Of a DNA stretch of 64,000 bases, positions 8,696-19,350 are shown in pieces. The stretch is from Adiantum capillus-veneris (Eukaryota; Streptophyta; Polypodiopsida; Polypodiales; Pteridaceae). Both the position numbers and the translations under genes were made by a program. Within the stretch, counting starts at the first letter, position 1. Each line of letters starts with the position of its first letter. Location: positions 62,547,496-62,611,495 of the forward strand of contig CM043970.1 of the NCBI GenBank assembly GCA_014529385.2. The letters are read 5' to 3'. The notes beneath the pieces were generated by a model that saw only the letters and a program-made list of their open reading frames with translations, had not been told where the DNA came from and searched no databases.

Positions 8696-10779
8696 TGCAG
8701 CCAAAGTGTGTCGACTCTAAAAAGTGGCATGGGCAGATGTATGCAGGCTAGCAGAATCATGGCAAAGGGCTGGAGCAGCTAGTCAAATCATGGGATGGCA
8801 GGTAGCAACGGAATTGTATGCCTGATACGGCTTATAGGCCAAGGAAGGCTCCATGAGGGGCTAATTTGGGTAGCAGGTGAAGGAGATGCAAAGTGCATCT
8901 TTTGGGTCCAAGAATGTAGAGCTTGAAGTGCTGAAGGAGCACGTCCAGACGGCTCACCAAACCGAGCTACGGAGCCCAAGTTATTGAAGGTGAAGTTTCA
9001 GTGGATTGCAAATTCTTGCCGGACAAGAAAACTGGAGACAGGTGATCCAAGGGGAATTCGAGGTACAAGTGTGTAGAGCTCAACTTATGGAGCCTACCCA
9101 TCTTTTCAGATTGCGGATCAGAGTTATGGTTTGCATTTTATGGCCAGTTGAATTTTTTTCAGGGGCCGGGTCTGAGTCCACTTGGTCGCATTGGAGGATG
9201 TGCCATTTGGCATCTTTTTGGTTTTGCCAAGGTTCTCAAAGGTAGTATGCACTATGTGGAGCTAGTCGGAGTCGATGGTATGCCATTCCGAGGTTGGAGC
9301 GCGGAGTAATGATCGATCAACGTTGGCAGTAGATAATGGAAGGGCAATTACAGATGATTTTTTTCATTTTTGAGACCTTGGTTCGAGGGTGCCGAGGGGT
9401 CGAAATGCAGAGATGGCAAGTGTAGCTGGAGATGGGAAGGTGGAGTTTCAATGAGTTTTGACTGCTTGGAAATTGGGTCCGGGGGTAGTAAAGTAAAGCC
9501 TGTAGAAGAGGGCTAGGAAAAAAAGTTTTTTTAAATAAAGTGGGAGGTTTTTTTGAAGAGGTTCGGGGAGCCCCAAGGGCTATTGCCTCACAGGGTGTCA
9601 CCTGTCGAGGGTAATATCCCATATGCGTTGTGGAATGCTAGGGAGCCGCACTATAAGACCTGGTCCGTAAGCCCCATTAGAAACACAAGAGGGGAGAGAG
9701 AGGGGAGCTCTCCCTCCCGTTGGCTATGGCGCGTGGAGGCGGCCCTACTGAGTGCTGCACATGGCATAGGGGTGGTCGGTGGCAATTTTGGCTGAGCTGG
9801 GCAGCGCCAGGGGCGCTCGCGCTCGCGTGGAGTGGGTGATGATGTGGCATCCAGCTAGTGGTTGATCCTGCGGCTTCGTTGGGGCCCCAAAGTTTTCAAA
9901 GAGAGAGGGAGGGCAATAGCAACCTTGCTATTGCCTCCCCCCCTCATGGAAGAAAGTGGTCCCACAAGTAGTGAAAGCGGGCCAGAAAGGGCTCAAAAGG
10001 TCCGGCCAAGAGACCAATCCTGCCAAAGGGTTGGGGAAGAGCAAAATGGAAGAGACAGAAGGTATTCAGAGGGTTGAATTTCCAAATAATTCAAGGCAAG
10101 TCCGACGGCCAAATTGAGAGGCTAAAAAACCAAAATGTGTACACCATGCAATTGTTTCCAAAAATGAACTATGCCAGGTGCAAGCAATGCAAACAAATTC
10201 CAAAAAAAGCTCTAAGTGAAGTGCACGACATGGAAGCTCACCCCTTTTTTCTTTTTTAAGTCTCCTAGACACACTCCTATAAACATAGATAGATGTTCAT
10301 TTTTTGGGGTCTTTGGACCAAGGTTGGCTTTTTTGCCTGAGTGTGTGATTGGGAGTTGCAATTCTGTGTAGTGCAAAGCTTGCCATTGAAGCTGCATATT
10401 TGATTGTACTATTCCCCTATGCAATAATACCACATATTTGCCCCTATCTCTTGTGTTGCTTCTCCCCATTCCCCTCCTTTTCTCTCGCTCTTTGTGTATT
10501 GGCCATTGTTTGCAGAGGGTTTGCCTGCAGCTTGAAGGGTGCTACCAAGAGGGCAAAATTGGGGTGCTTTGTGAGTCGGAAAGGGTGAGTTGAGCAGTGT
10601 GGGTGCATTTGTGTTGCAAGGTGTGAGATAGTTGTTCTATGTGCTGAAATGGAGTTGTTAGTGCAAATTAGCCAATTTGAAGGTGTTATTTGAGAGGTTA
10701 GGGGTGCTGTGGAATTCCTGGGCTATAGAGAGGCAGATATTTTGTGTGTTGGGTGTGTTCCCTATTCCCCCTCTCCAAC
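8696..10779 (-). mobile_element. Repeat family A, copy 2, inserted in copia-2
   Basis: About 2.1 kb of non-coding sequence that splits a copia RNase H coding region. On the minus strand it begins GTTGGAGAGGGGGAATAGGG and ends CTTTGGCTGCA, the same ends and block order as copy 1 (28108-30362). Shared inner blocks include GAGGCAATAGCAAGG, GGCACATCCTCC and GAGAACCTTGGC. No open frame has a known domain, there are no clear terminal inverted repeats and I see no clean target duplication. The TG...CA ends would suit a long solo LTR or a large non-autonomous retroelement, but the class is unresolved. Confidence 0.6.
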
Positions 10780-10970
10780 GTTTTGGGAACAATGATGCAT
10801 CCATAGTGGGTTACTCCGATGCGGATAATGCTAGTTGTGTGGATAGTCAAAGATCCATGACTGGCTACGCATTTCTTTTTTCTGGAGATGATGTCTGCAA
10901 AATTGTACGTCATCTTCCACCATAGAGGTGGAGTATATATTAGTTGTGGGCCCATGCTTACAATTTCCAT
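10780..10970 (+). pseudogene. copia-2 RNase H, second part
   Basis: Continues copia-2 after repeat A2: FGNNDASIVGYSDADNASC, then DSQRSMTGYAFLF, the RNase H core with the conserved GYSDAD. A frameshift follows, then STIEVEYILVVGP, corresponding to the conserved STTEAEY segment. It joins, with no LTR between, to the integrase of another copia (copia-3) near 10,972. Confidence 0.82.
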
Positions 10971-10971
10971 G

Positions 10972-11386
10972 GGGAGCATCTTATTTTGTCACATTCATAG
11001 ATGGATTTTCAATAAATCTTTGGGCTTATTCTCTCATAAGAAAGAACAAGGTTCTTAATGTAAGAAGGTCAAGGTAATGGTGGCGAGTACATCTCTAAAT
11101 ATTTTTAAGAACTTTGTGATTTGAAGGCTCTAATTCTCCATAAAATGGTATTGTAAAGACGATGAGCCGTACTATTCAAGAAAAAGTACGCAATTTGTTG
11201 TCCAATGTTGAATTGCGTAATGGATTTTGGACAGAAGCCCTAGCAAAAGCAATCCATCTTATCAATAGGTCTCCCAATAAGGCCTTGGATAATAAGGTTT
11301 CTAAAGAGGCTTGGTTAGGAAATCCTCCTTCTTCCAAGCATCTTAGAGTCTTTGGGTGTGCAGCTTATGTTCATGTTCCCAAATAA
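10972..11386 (+). pseudogene. copia-3 integrase fragment
   Basis: Starts inside the integrase core (GGASYFVTFIDGFS), loses frame near 11,060-11,150, then encodes MSRTIQEKVRNLLSNVEL, FWTEALAKAIHLINRSP and HLRVFGCAAYVHVPK. It closely resembles copia-4 at 33,580-33,800 and shares its LTR type, so both are one family. The 5' LTR, gag and protease are missing; the element is truncated at its left. Confidence 0.85.
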
Positions 11387-11559
11387 TTCCATGATAAATA
11401 ATTCTTGGCTATCATTCACTTGGCAAGATGGGACTTTGGTTGTGGGATCTAGAGGCTAAGAAGATTCTTCACAATAAAGAGAAGAACGGAGAGGCCCAAC
11501 CTACTTTTTAAGGAGTCTTCGTGGGTCTCACAATCTCCTGACAAATATGTTCCATCTCT

Positions 11560-13246
11560 AGGTCATGTCATGTTGATCTGCATGTTTACCGATTGCAGAG
11601 AGCTCTCTTACTATAAGGAACCCATGCCAATGGAAGACAAGGTGAAGTGGGAGAAAGACAAGCACTCATAAATGGACTCGCTTGATAAGAATCAAACTTG
11701 AAATTTAGTTATGTTTCCTAACGGTAAGAAGGCATTACCATGCAAATGGGTGTACAAAGTGAAGATCACAACTCATGACGAAAAACCAAAGTAAAAGGCA
11801 CGACTTGTTTCTAGAGGGTTTATGCAGAAGTAGGGCATTGACTTTGATGATATTTTCTCTCCAATTGCCAAGATGACTACCTTGTGGTGTTTATTTGCAT
11901 TGGTTGCTTCACAGGGCATGGAACTTGTACTGATGGATGTCAAGACAATGTTCTTGCATGGTGACCTTCATGAAGAAGTCCATGTGCAGTAGCCAAAAGA
12001 ATTTGTTGAGAAGGATAAGGAGGATATGGTGTGTAAGTTAAAGATGAGCCTTAATGGTTTGAAATACCTCAACAGTATATCTTCATGAAGAAGTCTATAC
12101 GCAATAACCAAAGGATTAGTTGAAAGGGCAAGGAGGATTTGGTGTGTAAGTTAAAAAGGAGCATTTATGGTTTAAAACAAGCACCAAGCACCAAGGGAGT
12201 GGTATAATAAATTCCACTCATTTTAACTCTCTAAGGGTTATAGAAGGAGTGATGTGGATAATTGTCTTTACACTAAGCGAGATAAAGATGGTAGTTTGCT
12301 AATTTTAATCCTTTATGCGGATGGCATGTTTTGCCAAAAAGAACAGTGATGAGATTTTAGCCTTGAAGTGAAAGCTACATGCAAACTTTGAAATGAAAGA
12401 CATGGATGAGGCAAGCTATATACTTGGTGTGTGAATCCGTCAAGATAGATATGAGAAGTTTCTTTATTTGTCTCATTCGGAGTACACTAAATTAAAGGTG
12501 CTCAAGCATTTTGATAGGGAGAGGGGGAAGGCATTGAATACTCCATTGCCTCCATATCTGAAACTCTCTAAAAAGGATAGTTTTGATGAGAAGAAGGTTG
12601 AAATGGCTATGTTCCTTATTCATCTGCAATTGGAGTTTCAATGTATGATATGATTGCCATGCATTCAAACATTTCTTTTGCAGTGGGAGTGGATAGTAGT
12701 GGATAGCAATACATTGGGAGGCAGTGAAAGGGGTTATGAAATACTTGAATAGTGCAGAGGACATGTGTGTTTGTTTTAAAAGTCAAGAAGTATGTTAATG
12801 GGTTACACGGATGTTGATTATGTAGGATATAGAGACAAAAGATGATCCACTTCAGGCTATGTTTTCACATGCACTAGAGGTGCAGTTTCATGGCAATCTC
12901 ATTTGCAAGATTTTGTCACCCTGTCTACCATGGAAGCTATGTATGTTGCAATATCAATGGGTTGCAAGGAATCTATATGGCTAGGCTCCTCTAATGGGAG
13001 ACTTGGGGATCAATGTTGAGATGCATGTGTTACATTGTGATAGCTAGTGTGCTATACAATTTGCAAAGAACTCGGTATTTCATGCAAAGAGAAAGCATGT
13101 GGATGTGAAGTATCACCTGATTCGTGAGGTATTGGAAGATAAGCGTCTTGCCAAGGTTCACACCACCGATAATCTTGCATATCTTCTTACCAAAGAGACT
13201 CCTTTAGAATGGTTTGCACACTGTCAAACTTTGATGGGCATTGGGT
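11560..13246 (+). pseudogene. copia-3 reverse transcriptase and RNase H
   Basis: RT segments: WVYKVKITTHDEKPK, GIDFDDIFSPIAKMTTLWC, MDVKTMFLHGDLHEEV, CLYTKRDKDGSLLILILYADG (YVDD lost), then KALNTPLPPYLKLSKKD. RNase H: MGYTDVDYVGYRD, TSGYVF, VTLSTMEAMYVA, HVDVKYHLIREVLED and LTKETPLEWFAHC. Several in-frame stops sit where the family has glutamine (TAG at 11831 and 11990). A tandem duplication (about 11,970-12,056 against 12,083-12,175) repeats the HGDLHEEV region and includes a 24-bp patch identical to copia-2 at about 8653. Confidence 0.85.
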
Positions 13247-13326
13247 AAGTGGTTGTTCTTACTCTGTATGTGTATATACATTACCATCACATTTCTTAAA
13301 GGCTCATTGGCCTTTAAGTGGGAAAT

Positions 13327-13458
13327 TGTTGGGGTGATAAATCCCAATGTGCCAGTCCCAAGTATGTGCGTGTCTGAACACCATTCAGTCTTTCTCCTTT
13401 AACTAGGAAGGACTCTCAAACCCTAGTCACGATTGTGATAGGAGTCCACCACATCTGT
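13327..13458 (+). repeat. copia-3 3' LTR, first part
   Basis: Begins TGTTGGGGTGATAAATCCCA after the purine stretch AAGTGGGAAA, and matches the copia-4 LTRs (30516, 35814). A CACTA transposon interrupts it at 13459; it resumes at 19383. With the insert removed the LTR is about 198 bp, close to the 206-209 bp of copia-4. Confidence 0.85.
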
Positions 13459-13509
13459 CACTACAAGAGGCTATTCATATTAGCGATGCTCACACAACGA
13501 CGCTCAAAA

Positions 13510-13590
13510 AAAAAAATACCGGCGTCGCTATGAGCGTCGCTATAAGCGTCGCAAATTTACAAGTAAATTTGTGACGGTCATAGCGACGTC
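13510..13590. repeat. CACTA left subterminal repeats
   Basis: GGCGTCGCTAT, GCGTCGCTAT and GCGTCGC in direct order, then the hairpin AAATTTAC...GTAAATTT, then GACGG and ATAGCGACG in the opposite direction. Subterminal repeats of this kind are transposase-binding sites in CACTA elements. Confidence 0.8.
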
Positions 13591-13678
13591 GGCTGGGCTA
13601 AAATAATAACAGAGAGCGCCCAAAAACTCAGATCTCAGATCTGAGTTTTTCGGCGCCCTCAAGCAAGAGCATGTAACG

Positions 13679-13680
<2 letters not shown>

Positions 13681-13727
<47 letters not shown>

Positions 13728-13729
13728 CT

Positions 13730-13769
<40 letters not shown>

Positions 13770-13831
13770 AGAGGAAGGAGAGCCAGGTATGCTCCTTCCC
13801 TCTCCTCACTCTCATGTTCCCTTCCCCTCTT

Positions 13832-13903
<72 letters not shown>

Positions 13904-13907
13904 TGTT

Positions 13908-13953
<46 letters not shown>

Positions 13954-14175
13954 TACAAATATAAACAAAAACGCACACACACATACATAAACAAACACAC
14001 ACACACATTGAGAGAGGAAAAGAGAGAGAGAGCATGCATAAACAAAAAACGCACACATTGAGAAAGGAAAAGAGAGAGAGAACATGCATAAACAAAAAAC
14101 GCACACATTGAGAGAGGAAAAGAGAGAGAAAACATGCATAAACAAAAAAACGCACACACATTGAGAGAGAAAGAG
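13681..14175. repeat. Microsatellite and minisatellite block in CACTA
   Basis: Runs of (CT)n at about 13681-13721 and 13840-13871, (CA)n at 13733-13765 and 13871-13900, and (GA)n at 13911-13949. From about 13,990 to 14,165 a roughly 50-bp unit (CACATTGAGAGAGGAAAAGA then GCATGCATAAACAAAAAA) repeats about three and a half times. All ORFs here are repeat artefacts. Confidence 0.85.
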
Positions 14176-14233
14176 AGAGAAACTAATTTAACGTCGTAGG
14201 AAACTAATTAAAATTAAAAGACCTAAAGATCTA

Positions 14234-14304
14234 GCCAACGAGGAGTTGAACTCAAGACCTATTATTCAAGAGGGAAATGGCATAACCAATCTATCATACT
14301 TGGC
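14234..14304 (-). repeat. tRNA-like sequence (SINE head or tRNA pseudogene)
   Basis: On the minus strand a 71-nt sequence starts GCCAA and ends TTGGC, which can pair as an acceptor stem. It has an A-box-like TGATAGATTGG and a B-box-like GAGTTCAACTCC at tRNA-like spacing. The anticodon and T stems pair poorly, so it is not an intact tRNA; a tRNA-derived SINE head is the best reading. Confidence 0.4.
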
Positions 14305-14391
14305 ATGGGTGATAGAAAGGTTATACCATTTATCTCTTTTTATTGGCACACACATCCACACACGCGCACACACACAAGAAGAAGAGAGTTA

Positions 14392-15198
14392 TAACGTCGT
14401 AGGAAACTATCCTAAAAGACGTTAAAGATTAGGTTAGATGTAGACTTACGTTAAATTAGATTTAGGTTTATTTAAGTTAAATTAGATTAGATTTAGGTTT
14501 ATTTTTAATTAGATTTACGTTTATTTACGCTAGATTTAGATTTACGTTATATTAGATTAGATTTAGGTCTCCATAGACTGCGATGCCTGCATGAAGCGGG
14601 TGAAGAAAGCCCTCAATGGAATATAGGGTATTGCTGCCTTCACTCATGGTGGGCTCCGTCGATCCAAAAGTACTGGTGAAATGTCTTCAGAAGATAGGGA
14701 AGAAGGTGGATCTTCAGGGCGGCAAGAGTCACTACATCCCCGACACAATGACCATCTAGACAACCTCTAGTCATTCAACAACAACTTCAAAGTTAGTAAC
14801 AAGAGCAAGAACGGTCTAAAGGGCCAATTGCTGTCGTCAGATGTGGATGGAGATGAGGCAGGGTCACCGCCGGAAATTAACTCTCACATCTTTAGTGATG
14901 AGAATGCCAACTCTTGCCGAGTTATGTGAAAAATTATGTGTTAAATCAATTTTAAGGTTCTTATAATCCCTATTAGTTTAGTTCTTTGTTTTTAATATAA
15001 CATAATTTACTTTAGATTTAGATTTATGTTATATTAGATTAGACTTAGGTTTATTTAGGTTAATTTAGGTTTACCCACACACACACACACACACACAAGA
15101 AGAAGACAGTTTTAACGTCGTAGGAAACTATCCCAAAAGACGTTAAAGATTAGGTTAGATGTAGACTTACGTTAAATTAGATTTAGGTTTATTTTTAG
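14392..15198. repeat. Direct repeats flanking the captured HMA fragment
   Basis: A roughly 85-100-bp block (TAACGTCGTAGGAAACTATC through GATTAGGTTAGATGTAGACT to TTTAGGTTTATTT) occurs at 14392-14475 and again at 15113-15196, each preceded by (CA)n and AAGAAGAAGA. A partial copy (TAACGTCGTAGGAAACTA) lies at 14189. The spacer of about 720 bp contains the HMA-domain fragment and runs of TTAGATTTAGG-type sequence. Confidence 0.8.
14567..14939 (+). pseudogene. Captured heavy-metal-associated (HMA) domain gene fragment
   Basis: Encodes VSIDCDACMKRVKKALNGI, where CDAC (14579-14590) is the CxxC metal-binding motif that opens an HMA domain, followed by a TAG. After a shift of frame comes GSVDPKVLVKCLQKIGKKVD (from 14652), matching the second half of plant HMA/HIPP domains. 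The middle strand of the domain is missing. A third frame then reads a hydrophilic tail (NNFKVSNKSKNGLKGQ to NSCRVM) ending at TGA 14937-14939. HIPP proteins bind metals or act as metallochaperones. Here it is a transduplicated gene scrap inside a transposon, probably non-functional. Confidence 0.68.
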
Positions 15199-15522
15199 TT
15201 AGATTTACGTTTATTTAGATTTACACTTATTTACGTTAGATCGAGTCCACGCAAGAATTACTTACGGTTTAGGGTTTAGAGTTAGACGAACAGTGAAAAG
15301 ATCTACTGTGAAAAGATGTTAAGATGCTGTGAAGTGCTACAGCTAGAGAAGAGGCAAAGGGGTTTTGTCCACTACATGCAGTATCATGTACACGTGGGTC
15401 TGTAGATTTCTTGTACCCACAAATATAGGTATTGACCAATAAAGACGAGATTATAACCCGGTGGTTCTGATCTCCGTGCACCTCTAGACCGAGGTGTGCG
15501 GGGATTGGACATGACTAGAGAA

Positions 15523-15572
<50 letters not shown>

Positions 15573-15634
15573 GACGAAGAATGCCAATAGAATATTAAAT
15601 TTGTTGTCCAGGTTATAAGATTTTTATCCTCATT

Positions 15635-16169
15635 ATGAGTAGTGACGAGGATGTGGGACCGTCCAACCGAAACACCTATCTCTCAACGAGGGTCTTATGT
15701 CCTTGTAATCAATGCAAGCATGCTGTGCGACGGACAAGACGCGTTTCTTTGCAACACGTTCACGAATTTGGCGAGTTCGATCCATCTATTATAGATCGAG
15801 TACGGTTGCCAATTATAACTCGTCGGGCTCTGACGCTGGCCAAGAAGCAACAATCTTGCAACCCAATAGACGTGTTCGCAGGTGCTTTGGTCAAGCAGCA
15901 TATGTGAGGCCACAAGATGTAGCCTCTGACAGCTCGGGGGATGATCATGCAGAGCACATTCCCAACGAGGCAATGTTTGAGCCCGAGATTGATGAAATGA
16001 TCGAGATGATCATGGATTCAGAAAGGCTTATCTATGATGATATGAAAAGTGAAGCCGATACGCCATTGTATAATGGAGCACGTATGTCTAGATTGAAAGC
16101 ACTCCTGGTTCTTCTCAACATGCAGGCAAAGTTTGGATGGAGTGACACTAGCGTCACAGCGCTTTTCAG
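15635..16169 (+). pseudogene. CACTA TnpD-like transposase, 5' exon
   Basis: Starts MSSDEDVGPSNRN and includes VLCPCNQCKHAVRRTRRV, the cysteine pattern of the transposase-associated domain found at the N-terminus of plant En/Spm transposases. A frameshift near 15,890-15,905 moves to the frame DSSGDDHAEHIPNEAMFEPE, then MSRLKALLVLLNMQAKFGW and TALFR. The exon ends at 16169 before a GT; the intron is 16170-16265. Confidence 0.8.
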
Positions 16170-16265
16170 GTGATCTATTACAATTAGTTTACTTTAATAA
16201 AACTCTAAATGTATAATGATCTGATAGATTTTTACACGACTGTATCGTATTTTTATGTTGTGTAG

Positions 16266-17092
16266 ATTGCTTAAAGAGCACATACTACCAGCTGACAATG
16301 TGATGCCAGATTCCCGAGATGAAGCAAGAAAGATTTTGCGAAACTTGGGGATGGATTACAATTCTATCCACCCTTGTCCTAATGACTGCATTCTTTTCAG
16401 AGGGGAATACATAGACATGGAGAAGTGTCCGAAAGGTGATTCCGAAAGATATCGAGTAGATCTCCACGGGACAAAAATTCCACAAAAGGTTTTGCGACAT
16501 TTTCCTCTGCTTCCTCGCATCAAGCATTTCTTCGAATGTAAGTCCATGGCCGCCCTAGCATCATGGCATGAGGAGAATAAATCTTCGGATGGTGTGCTAC
16601 GAATTCCTGCAAAGTGCGCAGCCTGGAAACATATAGATGGAACATAGTCGGATTTTTCCAGGGAAGCTCGAAATTTGTGCTTAGGCCTGGCTATGGATGG
16701 CGTAAATCCATTTGGTCAAAGATCAACATCTTACAGTGTATGGCCCGTTGTCATCGTCAACTACAACATTCCCCCGTGGTTGACTACGAAGAAGGGGCAC
16801 CTATGGCTAAGCTTGATTGTGCCAGGGCGATATAAAGTGGGGAATATGGATGTGTATCTTCGTCCACTATTGGAAGAGCTACAACAATTGTGGATTGGCA
16901 TAGAGGTGGTGGATATGAGCCAACACACAGGACGACGGAATGCTTTGATCAGAGGCATTCTAATGTGGACCATGCATGACTATCCCGGGCTCAATCAGAA
17001 GCCGTTGCGGTGGTGCCAGACGAGCATCAAGATGCTACTACTCTATACGGGGTGCATGCAGAGGAGCTACAAAATGAAACAGAGGATATGTG
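16266..17092 (+). pseudogene. CACTA TnpD-like transposase, 3' part (core deleted)
   Basis: Continues LLKEHILPADNVMPDSRDEA, YNSIHPCPNDCILFRGEY, VLRHFPLLPRIKHFF, ASWHEENKSSDGVLRIPA and AAWKHIDGT, all landmarks of the plant Transposase_21 family. After a frameshift near 16,645 it reads LGLAMDGVNPFGQRS, WPVVIVNYNIPPWL, MWTMHDYPGL. There the family normally continues for several hundred residues including the DDE catalytic core. Instead the sequence jumps to EAVAVVPDEHQDATTLYGV and stops at about 17,092. It is therefore a deletion derivative that could not catalyse transposition. Confidence 0.85.
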
Positions 17093-17436
17093 TTTAAACG
17101 GAGAGCTCTATATAGATATAGGAAGTTATGCTGAGTTATGCGAGGATGAGAGAGAGATCTCTTAAAGCCACAAATATTGTATTTGAACAATTTTGCTCCG
17201 TGTTGTAAAAGCTTTGGCTCTCTAAGTACCTTCCATGGTGTATAACGCTCTTTTCTACTCGCGCTCACATCTTTTGTTGAAAATTCTGAGTTTTCGACTT
17301 GCCTCTTCTATCACTCAATTCATTGCGTCATTGTATTTATATGCGTCATTACGTCATTGTATTTAATGGTCTTTGCGTCATTGTCTACTCTATTCATTCA
17401 ATATTAAGTTTAAATATTCGTGTGTTTAATGCAGGT

Positions 17437-18745
17437 ATGGATGATGAGGAGTTTCTTTCTTCTTTGTCACCGCAGCAGAGACAGTGGTACGTGGAGCGTC
17501 ATCGCTCAGGCGCATCATCGCGCGTTCCTACTCCATCCGCATCTCTCTCTCTTCGGAGCATTCGGCGTGCTCCGAAGCTTCGGCGTCGACGAGACGAGCT
17601 TCACACTCGTCTAGACACCGACGCTCTAGTGGTGGCGGTGGCGGTTGTTGTGGGGATTCCGCCACCGATGCCTCCACACCGCCTCGTGTTCGACGAGGCT
17701 CTTTACCCTCCCCTTCTTTGCCCGCCCCCACACCAGCCACAACATCGCCATCTACGCCAGGTTTTGCACGGCTGACTGTTCCTAGCAGCTACACACCTCT
17801 ACCTACTCCGCCAGGAGCCACCCCACTCGACACTCCTCGCTTCGGGGCCCAGACGTCGGTGGAGACACCTGACGTCCGTACCCCCATCGACACGCCACTA
17901 GAGACCCCTGCCGGGACACCCAGGTTCACGCGTCACTGGCCAGAGGGCTTGCCTTACTCCGTCGACTTTAGCAGTGGCATCATCATGGATGATGACGGCA
18001 AGAAGGTGATCTCGCGCATGCGTGGTCTTTGCTCTCAGCTGTTTAGACACTACATACTAAACAAATGGAGTGAAGTACCAAGTGATTTAAAAAACAGAGT
18101 CATCAGCATACTTTATGATGAGTTTCCCGTTCCAACACGGGATCAGCGCTTCAATGAAGACCTGATGAAGATTCGAATGCGCGAATACTGCAAACACAAG
18201 CGTTCCGAAGTGCAAAAAGCAATCAAGCATGGGTGGAACAGGCCAGATTGGCTGGCCAAAGAAGATTGGAAGAATGCGAAGAAAGCAGCGCGCGAGAATC
18301 CCGACAAGTGGAAGCAACAAAAGGATGCAGCCAGAGCGCGAGTAGAGGCAGGGAGCTCACACCACTTGGGGAGCGGTGGATGGGCATCATTTGAGGCCGA
18401 TTTTGTAAGTGTTTTCACATTGCTCTTTATGTTCGATAGTTTAGGGTTTATGAGTTTTTTAATTCTAACATAATGAATTCTTTGTATGTTTTGACAGTGG
18501 TCGATGACAGGACGTGATCCCACACCGTACGAGCGCGAGTACGCAGGCAGGAAGGGCTTAAACGCCCTGATGGACATTCTCAGTTCTCGCGGCGGCATGG
18601 TTGGTATTAGGGTTTACTCTTTTCTATTTTTTGTATTGTTTTAGAAATGTCGTTATATGTTTATACTTACTGAAAGCTGTCTTATTGTCTTTTTTTGCAG
18701 AATCCGACAGATACGCCGCTTGGACGCGATGAGACGTCTGACTAG
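17437..18745 (+). pseudogene. CACTA second gene (En/Spm-associated, Transposase_24-like)
   Basis: Start ATG 17437 (MDDEEFLSSLSPQQRQWYVE) three bases after a TTTAATGCAG acceptor. The frame shifts in a CT run near 17,540-17,550 and continues through a Ser/Pro/Thr-rich linker to RFTRHWPEGLPYSVDFSSG, NKWSEVPSDLKNRVISILYD and REYCKHKRSEVQKAIKHGW, a lysine-rich helical part. This is the layout of the plant Ptta/En/Spm accessory protein, whose partners bind the subterminal repeats. Two introns fit: 18405-18497 (GTAAGT...ACAG) and 18600-18700 (GTTGGT...TGCAG). The last exon, NPTDTPLGRDETSD, stops at 18743-18745. The single frameshift makes it broken, barely. Confidence 0.7.
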
Positions 18746-19101
18746 ACGGCGTCAGTTTAGAGCATTAGTTTAGGGTTTCTCATAGCTTATGTATCATGAG
18801 ACGGATTTTATACGTCTTTTTGAACCATGTATATTATTACATTTGTCACCGCAGTTCATTTTGCCAATCAATTCTTTATGCCTATGATGTTGTACGATTG
18901 TCATTATTACATTTGTCAATCAATTCATTTTGCCTATGATGTGTACAATTGTCAATTTTACGCTTGTCAATTTTGCAAACAATGCATCTTGTGGGTGACT
19001 ATTTTGGGTCTATTATCTACCCTTGCACTTTTTTTAAAAAGTGAATCAAGTACAATATGGTTGATGGGTGGCAGGGCATTCAATGCCCTGTCACCAAAAA
19101 A

Positions 19102-19350
19102 AAATTATCTCGGGCGTCGCTATAACCGTCGCTATTTATGGCTCTGTAGCGTCGCTATGAGCGTCGCTATGAGCGTCGCTATAGACTTCTGTGTAAACGT
19201 CGCTATGACCGTCACTATGAGCGTCTCTATATAGCGACGCTTATAGCGACGCTTATAGCGACGAATATAGCGACGCCTATAGCGACGCATATAGCGACGG
19301 TTTTAGCGACGCCGGGGGTTATAAAAACCCAGTGTATTTCCGTCGCTAAC
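19102..19350. repeat. CACTA right subterminal repeats, head-to-head
   Basis: About eight units of GCGTCGCTAT (with variants ACGTCGCTAT, CCGTCACTAT, GCGTCTCTAT) are followed directly by about seven units of its complement ATAGCGACGC, with the turn at CTCTATATAGCG near 19,228. Spacing is mostly 12 bp. The whole block could fold as a long hairpin. It lies 40-280 bp from the right terminus. Confidence 0.85.

Noticed and set aside
13540-14161. Long ORFs on both strands (up to 177 codons)
   Set aside because: Poly-Cys-Val, Leu-Ser and Arg-Glu patterns from CA/CT microsatellites inside the CACTA element.
14234-14304. Functional tRNA gene
   Set aside because: Acceptor ends pair but the anticodon and T stems do not, and no clear anticodon can be placed.
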